From Ypsolopha sequella (Eukaryota; Arthropoda; Insecta; Lepidoptera; Ypsolophidae), in contig OW204004.1 of assembly GCA_934047225.1 (NCBI GenBank), positions 8,746,401 to 8,810,400 on the forward strand: a stretch of DNA of 64,000 nt, read 5' to 3'. The notes under the pieces were generated by a model, which did no database searches, had not been told where the DNA came from, and saw only the letters and a list, made by a program, of their open reading frames with translations. Shown one piece after another: positions 39,001-48,000 of the stretch. Made by a program: the position numbers and the translations under genes. Each line of letters opens with the position of its first letter. Within the stretch, counting starts at the first letter, position 1.

Positions 39001-42000
39001 CGAATCAAAAGCGACAACAACCAATAACATAATGGGTGTTTTTTTAGAGATTTGGTTTTTAAATTTAATTAAAACACGCAAAAACAGGTGGTAGAGCTGA
39101 TGCCGGGCTCGACTGTGGAGGTACCACCATCTTACTTGGAGACCCTCTCGAAGTAATTCGGGGGAGAGTAAGAAGACAGCTCACAGGCAAAAAACCAGGA
39201 GGACCATCATGCCTGGGATCGATGGATGGCGGTATATCCATCCCTAATAGCCGGGCCTTATATGGAACAGACTGGTGACGGGCAGTGACGTCACTGCTGC
39301 GAGGGTTCCGGCACCGCGCTCACCAACCCGCCTGCCCAGCATGCGTGAGAATGGGCAATTCTTCCAGGATGACCGCCGGGAGCGGCAAAGTCCTGGAAAG
39401 GCTTATGTCCAGCAGTGGACGAACTAGGCTGATGGATGGACGCAGAAACAATGTAAATGGCCATGATGTTGGCTAACTTTAAAACACTATGTTATGCCAT
39501 TAATGCTTAAATATGATTTTGGGCATATGGGTTCGAATGAAGCTGAATCTGGAAGTAAAAGTTTCGACTACTTTAATGAGCAATGGGAGCCGTATATCGG
39601 CAATAATGCGGCGGATGTTGGCTTCCAGGTGGTCCAACGTATATGGTTTATCAGCTTAGACTTGTGACTTCACATATCCCCAAAAAAATTTATCCATAGT
39701 GAGATCACACGACCGAGGCCAGTTGCTCAGATGGACGAGTATGTCGGCCATAAAATGGATGTAGCGCACGGTAAGTTTCGCGAACCGAAGGATGATTTTC
39801 ACAATAAATTTACACAATTTGCAAGCGTTGTTCTGGCGTAAGTCTATTCATGGTAAAATGGCAAAACTTACTGACCACCATGGTATAAGAAAACAAGGTA
39901 TGTTCCTTGCTGATTTGTGGCGGCCCAAGCATACGTCATCACGCTATGGACGGTTCTCGAACTTTAAAAGTCGGGAATCATAGAAATGTTTATGTCCTTA
40001 GAAATTAATTACTAGGTAGCATGTGAGACTCGCACTTTATTGATTTCATCAAATCATACATACCCATTTGGATAATGGACCCAAAAATACACATTTTAAA
40101 AATTATAAAAATCCTTGGAGACGTTTTTTAGAAAACTATAATATATTGGATAAATGGGGTAAGTAGGACTTACAATTTCTGATGCTGGCTTTTGGGCCAC
40201 AATAGTGAAGCCACTCTTGAGCCACCAATTCATTTTTGGGAAAAGAAAAAAGTCCGCCTTTTGCAGCGCGATTTTTACAATTACGGACCAAACAACCGCC
40301 CATTCTGTAAGTAGGTAACAAACGTCTCACTCGAACATTAAATTGTTGACAACTTACCTTCGACATTGGAGGGCGGCAGGTCGTTCCTAAAACCACTGAG
40401 CAGTTTTAACAACGGTCGTAAAAACGGTTCGGCTGCTATTACCTGAAAATTGTTACAAAAATACGTAAACATTAAACATGTAACCCTTTGTGGTACTTCA
40501 GGCATTACTTTGTAAATGATCCTGCAACTTTAAAGCGCGTTTACAGTTATTGTGCAGTATTATTGTGTAAAAAGTAATGCGTGATATAACACAACTTTAC
40601 TAGAAAAGCTTAAATTACTCTAAACTATGATCGCCATAATATTTTTTTCAATGCATGTGCTCGTAAAGGCCCACTTTTTATGCATCAAAACCGAACAGAA
40701 AGTCGATTATTTTGCCCTAGGGCTTTATTATTATTATTATTTTTTATTTATTTACAATGGTTGGCTAACCTGCAGCCTTTCCTGTGTACCATAGACGTTA
40801 TACTTTTTTTCCACTGTTTAACGGCTCTGGATACAGTCCTTTTGAGCCAATTATAATTTAAAGTTCACAAGATTATATTTGTTTTCATTTCCTCACACTA
40901 TGCATTGAAAAATGTAGTATGATACACGGGCGTAAAAGCAATAAATTACTCGCTACGCTCGTGTTTTAAATCGTCCTCGTAATTTATTCCTTTGCGCCCT
41001 TGTAGCATAAACTACTATTATAAAAAGGGTAAGAAGTGACATAATTTGTGCGTTTGGGAACGAGACCCGTCACAACTACCTTAAGGGGCTTCAGAAGCAA
41101 AACTGCGTTTACAGACGTTTTTAAATTGGTTTAAACTTTCTATATGAATATTACAAAACTTTGAAAAAAATATATCACACATATTGACCCATGTCCCGTA
41201 ATTGTGATGTTTTAAAATCTTAAAAGCTTTAACCTACAATGAGAAAATAAATACCTTTTAACCTTTCAAATGCTTCAAAAAACTGATAAATAGTTTCAAC
41301 TTTTTAAATTCAAAAGAGACAAGGTTAAAACTTATACACACACACGAGCAACACAAAAATCTAACACAATGATGTTTAAAACTTTTAAATATTAAACTTA
41401 ACACATGTGAAAAGTATTATTTTCTCTATTTTGCGCTACCCAGCGACACAGCGATCGTCGTAACAGCCACTTTGCAATGCACTCTGACATGATCGTTATT
41501 TCTATTTCGTTATTGTCGATATTTGTACAGACATATTTCGAGCTACTAATTTAACTTACTGAAGCCTCTTAAGGTAAAACGTCAGTAGCTTAGCACAAAG
41601 TGTATAACTTAACTTTGTTTTTCTTGTTTAGAAATTTAAAATTGAAAAGCATTTTGGTCTGTGGCAATTGATGCCAATAGTTCAGTATTAGTGACCTAGC
41701 TCTCTTGCTTGGAGTCAATGAAATGTATTTTAATTACATCTTCCCTTAAAAATGTTGTAAAATCCGAAACCGGTTGGGAGAAAACATAAATAAAGTGAAA
41801 CTACTGTACAAGTGCTTTTAACTCAAGATGTGTTTCAAGTTTCACCAAGTGCCGACAATCGCTAGTATAAATTTTTTCCAAAATATTTGTGCTTTTTGAT
41901 TTGTGTCTGATTGGTTTCTAGTTTGTAATGCACTCTAATAATAATCTGTATCATATTTATAATTTCAATTTGGAAACATCGCTTAGTGGATGTGTGCGTT

Positions 42001-45000
42001 ATACAATAACGAATCTTCATTCCGAATACATACTAAGTTTTTAGGCTCTATAATTCTGGAGATTTCGTGATAAGCGGATGAGTAGAATATAATAGAGTAC
42101 AAATTTATTTATCTGCCATTAAAGTGAGTGGTATTAATTATTAAAAAAATGCTATAGATAGATAGGCTATACAACGTGTAACAGAAAGGTGTAACCATAT
42201 TTGAAGAGCTTATTCAGTCAATGGTATAGAACAACTTTTACTATGGAACAAAACCTGTATATCGAAAAAAAAAAATTACATTTTCATAGAAAAATGCAAT
42301 GCCGCTCGGCCGAAATGTATGGAAGGACAGATTTTTTTTTGAGATTTTATGGTTGGCTCAGTAAAAGTTGTTCTATACCATTGACTGAATAAGCTCTTCA
42401 AATATGGTTACACCTTTCTGTTACACGTTGTATAATATAAGCTACTAGAATCTATATATAAATATAAAGGTGTCAATGTGTTTATACCTGTGAACTGTAG
42501 TGACTGATAAGGCTTCCATATAACTTAAGTTGTTCCAAACGGACGGCATTCTCGTATCTAGAAACAAATAACATCATAATGTCAAAGATATGTTTATTAA
42601 TAAACGTTTTAGTTAGAGTTAATTAAACTTTATCAATGTCCGTGCAATCTAATCAATGTTTATTAATTTTGTTTCATGATTAAATATGACAGGGAACTAA
42701 TAACGAAATAAGCACAAAGAATTTTGAAAAAGTTTTGTTAATGAATTTCAGGAGACCAGCATCAGGGGATCTGAAAAGGCCAACTTGGGTGCCAGAAATG
42801 ATTTGAAAGTAGGATAGAATCGGAGATAATTCACGCGAGCAAAAGAGACGGCTTTAGAACAGAATCACAATATGATTCATAGAAAGCGGCTTTTTGAGGA
42901 CCAGCCCTTGGATTATGTATTATTATTATTATTATTATTTATTATACACAAGCAGCTAGAAGCTGATGCTGTGTATATCACTGCACTTTAAGTCTTATTT
43001 ATTTAAAAATTTATCTAGTCTATTTTTAAAACAGTTCACTGATGTAGCACTTATAACAGTCTCTGGTAGTTTATTCCACTCGGGAACAACACGGTTAGGC
43101 AAGAAATGTCTGCGTGGGTTGCTTGCACATGTCGACGAGTTGATTTTAAGATGATGACCTCTCAGATGACGATTTTGGTTCATCTTGTAAAGTTTTCCCA
43201 GTGTGGGAACATCATAGTGTCCTGTGAGCACTTTATACGTTTCTATCAGGTCTCCACGTTGTCGTCGTTGCTCAAGTGTAGTTAGCCCGAGTTCTTGCAG
43301 ACGTCGCTCATAAGTTAAGTCACGCAAACCAGCCACCATTTTTGTCGCTCTTCTCTGGACTCTTTCCAACATGTTAATATCTTTTTTGAAATATGGACTC
43401 CAAATTTGGAAGGCGTATTCCAATAATGGTCTCAAGTAAGTTTTATAAATCCTTAGAAATAGTTCCTTGTCTATGTAATTGAACGTTTTCCTAATCATAT
43501 AAGTTATAGAGTTGGCTTTTTTAGTAACTTGGAGAATGTGTACATCCCATTTCAGGTTACTTGTTATTGTTACTCCTAGATCTTTCTGTGATGTTACTAT
43601 TTTTAAAGACTTTGAGTCGATTGTGTATGAAAGTTGAGGATTTCCGTTACCGATGTGTAAAACTGTACATTTTTCAGAGTTCAATGTTAAAAGCCAATCT
43701 TTAGTCCAATCAGTGATACGGTTGAGGTCATCTTGTATAACGTTGTGCGAGATTAGTGGATTACCCATTATTTTGGTGTCATCAGCAAACAACGATAATG
43801 CACTTTTAATTATGGCTTTCAAGTCTGTTAAGAAGATTCCAAAAAGGATGGGGCCTAGCACTGAACCTTGGGGTACACCACTGTGAACAGAATGGGAGTC
43901 TGAGAGTTGTTCGCCGACTCTTACTTTGAATTTCCTTCCACTGAGAAAGTCTACTATCCACTGTAGAAGATTTCCTCGTATTCCAAAGTGTTCCAGCTTT
44001 GCAACAAGTCTTTTTGTAGGGACACGATCAAACGCTTTTTCATAATCCAGATATATAATGTCAATAGGTGCATGTTCATCCCAATTCCTTGTCCAGTAGT
44101 CTAAGCAGCATAACAAGTTGGTAACTATTGATCTACGGGGTACAAATCCATGTTGCTCCTCAATTATGATCTGTTCTCTAGATAAAAAGGCTCTAATTTG
44201 TTTTGCTACAATTTTTTCCATCGTTTTGCAGGGAATACATGTTAAGCTTATGGCGCGGTAATGATTTGGATCAAGCTTATCTCCTTTTTTATAGACAGGA
44301 GTGACCTCTGCCTCTTTCCAGTCCTGTGGCACTTTCCCATCTCTTAAAGACAGGGTCATAATGTGAGCAAGTTGAGAACACAGCATTTCATTACATTTTT
44401 TTAAAAATATTGCTGGTAGTCCATCTGGTCCCATTGCGGTGTCATCTTTAAATGTATTGAGTGTCTTGGCTACATCTTCTGGTGTGAACTCAATATGTTC
44501 GAGTGAGTTTTCTACAACAGGACAGCATACGCTGGGTATAGGTTGGTTGGGTGGTTCCTTTACATAGGATTTTTCAAATTGTTTTGCAAAAATATTCGCA
44601 ACTTCACTATGGTTACTAGTAGTTTTTTGTGTTGTTTCATCTCTTAATGATGGGGGAACAGATACTTTAGTTGTAAGATGTTGACGCATGTACGCGTAAA
44701 AACATTTTTTACTACTATTTGCAATACCTCTTTCAAACTTAATTCTTGACTTCCTCACTTCATTAATTATTTTATTATTTAATTTTCTATAGCTTTCGTA
44801 CGATTCTTTTGTTTTACACAGCTGGTAAAATTTCCATTTTTGTAAATTTTCTCCTGTTAACTGAATAATTTCTGGTCCAATCCATGGTTTTTTATTATTT
44901 ATATTCTTCTTTATTCGGGTAAGTGGTATTTTCATTTCAATAGTTTTATGTGTGACAGTTTTAAATTTTTTCCAAGCTTCATTGACATCGGATAAGCTAG

Positions 45001-48000
45001 TGCAATCCAAGTCGTCTTTAAGTAATTGTGAAGCAACAATTTCGTAGTCAGCATTGTAAAAATCTCTGCGAGGCTTCTTGTCAACCACACCATGAATATG
45101 GTGATCTTGAATTTGCAGCCTGCTAAGTAGAACCAAATGATCACTTTTGCCTATAGGTGGATTATGAATTACTTTGGTACACAAGCTTTCATCATTGCAC
45201 AGTATGAGGTCTAGCAAAGACTCTTCGTCGTTCCGCTTTCTAGTTATTTCAGTCACTAACTGATGTAAGTTTGTATCAGTAAGCAACTCTATAAATTTAT
45301 CATGAAGTGCATTGTAGCCCTCCAGCTTTTTTAATGGCCACTCGATGTCAGGGAGGTTAAAATCTCCAGCAATAAGTAAATTTTCTCTCACTTCAGCAGC
45401 CTTCTCAATTGTCTCAAACAGAAGCTTATCTGAATCCTGTAAGTCATAGTGTGTGGGACGGTAAACACCGCCAATAAGCAACTTAAAATTTCCATACTGG
45501 ACATTAATCCACAGAGCCTCTACGTTTGGTTTGTTGTTCAGTGTTTGGTGTAGATTGGATATAATAGGTATATCGTTATGTTTATGTCCCACGTAAACAG
45601 CTACACCTCCAGCTCCTTTGCCGCTTTTTCCGGGGGGCCTGTCTTGTCTATATAGTGTGTATCCCTTTATGTTTACCAATGAGTCTATTATTGTGGGTTT
45701 CAAGTGTGTTTCAGTTATAATTATAAAGGTAGGTTTTATTTTATCAATTTCAAGTAAAAACAAATCTCGTTTAGCCATGATGGACGCCAGGTTCGTGTAA
45801 AAAAGAGTCAACTCGGTTAGACCATGTTTAGCTACTTTTTTGCTAGTTGGTTTATGTTCACAATCACTGGTCTATTGTTTACATATTTAATTGAGATATC
45901 TTTCTCACCTTGTTCAATCCTTTGGTTCAGCTCAAGGCGTAAATTTTTCAAGTACTCACGCTGATAAGGTGTGAGGTCATTCTTGGCGGAGACTCCTGAA
46001 CGAAGCTTTTTACCGTTCTTGAGAATGTGGACAGCTTATCTTTGGTTTCCAAATGGACTGGGTGCCTATCATCAAAATCATAGATAAAAACTGAACTTTT
46101 AAACTATTTACGAACTGTGTCGTCACTTTAAGTGCGAACATATCCTTGGACAATCGGAATTCGATAGTATATCTATATTTATGATGATAGGCACCCAGTT
46201 GGTATCCGATTCAAAGATATATCGAAATTCGATTCCGATTGTCTAAGCATATATTCCCACTTGAAGTGACGTCACAGTTCGTAAATAGTTCCATCCATCC
46301 ATCAGTCCGTATTCGTCCACTGCTGGACATAAGCCTCCCCAATATTACGCCACTCTTGGCGGTCCTCAGTCATCCTCATCCAGCCGCCACCCGCAACGTC
46401 CAGATCGTCAGTCCAGCGGGCACGAGGGCGGCCTAATCGTTCAACACCCACTTTACTTATGTTTTTGATGATGGGCACCCAGTTGGCAACCTATTTAAAA
46501 ATACATAATAGGCCCTCTGGATATTAGTATGTTTCTTATGGAACATTTGACTTTTTTACTTCTTGTATCAAATACTGACTTCAGTGACTTAAAAGCCATG
46601 ACTTGATAGATGGATGTGAAGAATCGATAGAGATGTTTCAGGATCGTAGCAGATGGGTATCTGTGGTCTCCGCCAATGTACAATATGTTCAATATATAGT
46701 ACAGTGAAATCCGTTTATTACGACTCTGTTTAAAACGACCAACCGTTTTCAACGGCGTAGACGCAACCTTAAGTTAGGTTATTGTACAATTTATTATGAA
46801 GGGATATCAGTTCGTTTTGAGCGTCGTCCGGTTAGTGCAACGTAATATCATTGATCTCTTGACCGTCGTTATATCCGGATTCTACTGTATTTAGAATCTA
46901 TGACAGAAATAAATTTCTGTTTGAACAATTGGCGATTTATCCATCACAAGGATAATTAACATTATATCATTGCAGTATAGAGTATGGCACCTGGAATACA
47001 GATCTTTCGGTTTAGCTCAGGTGCCAAGGTATTATTGTATAGTTTTTCCTTAAAAATAAAAATGTGTATTTATTTATGTATAGCTATAAGTTTTTTCCTG
47101 TTGTAAATAAACAATATTATTATTATTATTATTATAGAAACGCAGAAAGAAAAGATAATAGAAAAGTAAGTATTTAGAATCACTAAAATATAGTATAGCA
47201 ACCGACTCACTTGCCGGTACAATGGGAGGCCCACTCGTAAAGCTTATCCGGTACATTTTCGCTGAGCAGGTACTCTAGACACGCGGCCTGCCCGCCGGTC
47301 TCCGAGCCTAGCTCCTGGACCTTGGCCTCCGAGGCCAGCTCCCGGGCTTTGGCCTCGAGCACCAGCAACGTGGACAGCTGCTCCAGATGGTTTACGACGC
47401 TCAGCACGTCATCGTGTAGGTGGCCAGGCTGCATGTGGAAACATAACGATGAATTGAGATATAGATTTCTGAAGCTCAAGGTTTCTCAAACTTATAGCCC
47501 CACGTACCCCTATTAAGTTTCCCAGTCGACTGCGAACCCCTATAAAACAAACTTGCCATAGAAGGATTTTTATTTGAATATAAAAGATAATACAGTCACT
47601 GTTTCGGATAAAATGTATGTTTTTGAACGTATCCGATAGTGGTCTATGGTATTTTGTCTATGGACTCTTGGAGCTGTCAAAAAGCCTCGGAAAGGCCGAA
47701 TTTGGAAGGATCGCGGTCGATCACAATATTTAATATATTAATGGTTTAATACGTAGAAAATTGATGTGGATATCATAAAAAACATTAGTGAGTCAGGGTC
47801 TGACAATATTTTGGCGTGAAGGCCACTGTTAGTTTAATTCCTGTGTGTGTGACATAACCTGCATACATGCGGTTTCCAACAAGTGCGGAACTTTGTCAGG
47901 TTACCATATCTTCTGGGTTTGGATGCATCCAGGTGTAGGTGGGTTGTGTCTAGGTTCTCCGTGGAGGTGAGCAACGTGTCACAACACCGGCACACTTTGG

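Larger units (their letters stand above)
42916..46037 (-). mobile_element. CR1/L2-like non-LTR retrotransposon, 5'-truncated in ORF1
   Basis: On the minus strand: the last 67 codons of ORF1, the whole of ORF2, a short 3' UTR and an (ATA/AAT)n tail (42916-42940). The microsatellite tail and RT type place it near the CR1/L2/Daphne groups. ORF2 has no internal stop, suggesting a fairly young insertion, but loss of most of ORF1 and the promoter makes it non-autonomous. It lies in FHIP intron 2 in the same orientation as FHIP. Confidence 0.85.

Noticed and set aside
47322..47516. Plus-strand frame opposite FHIP exon 2.
   Set aside because: Antisense shadow of the conserved exon.
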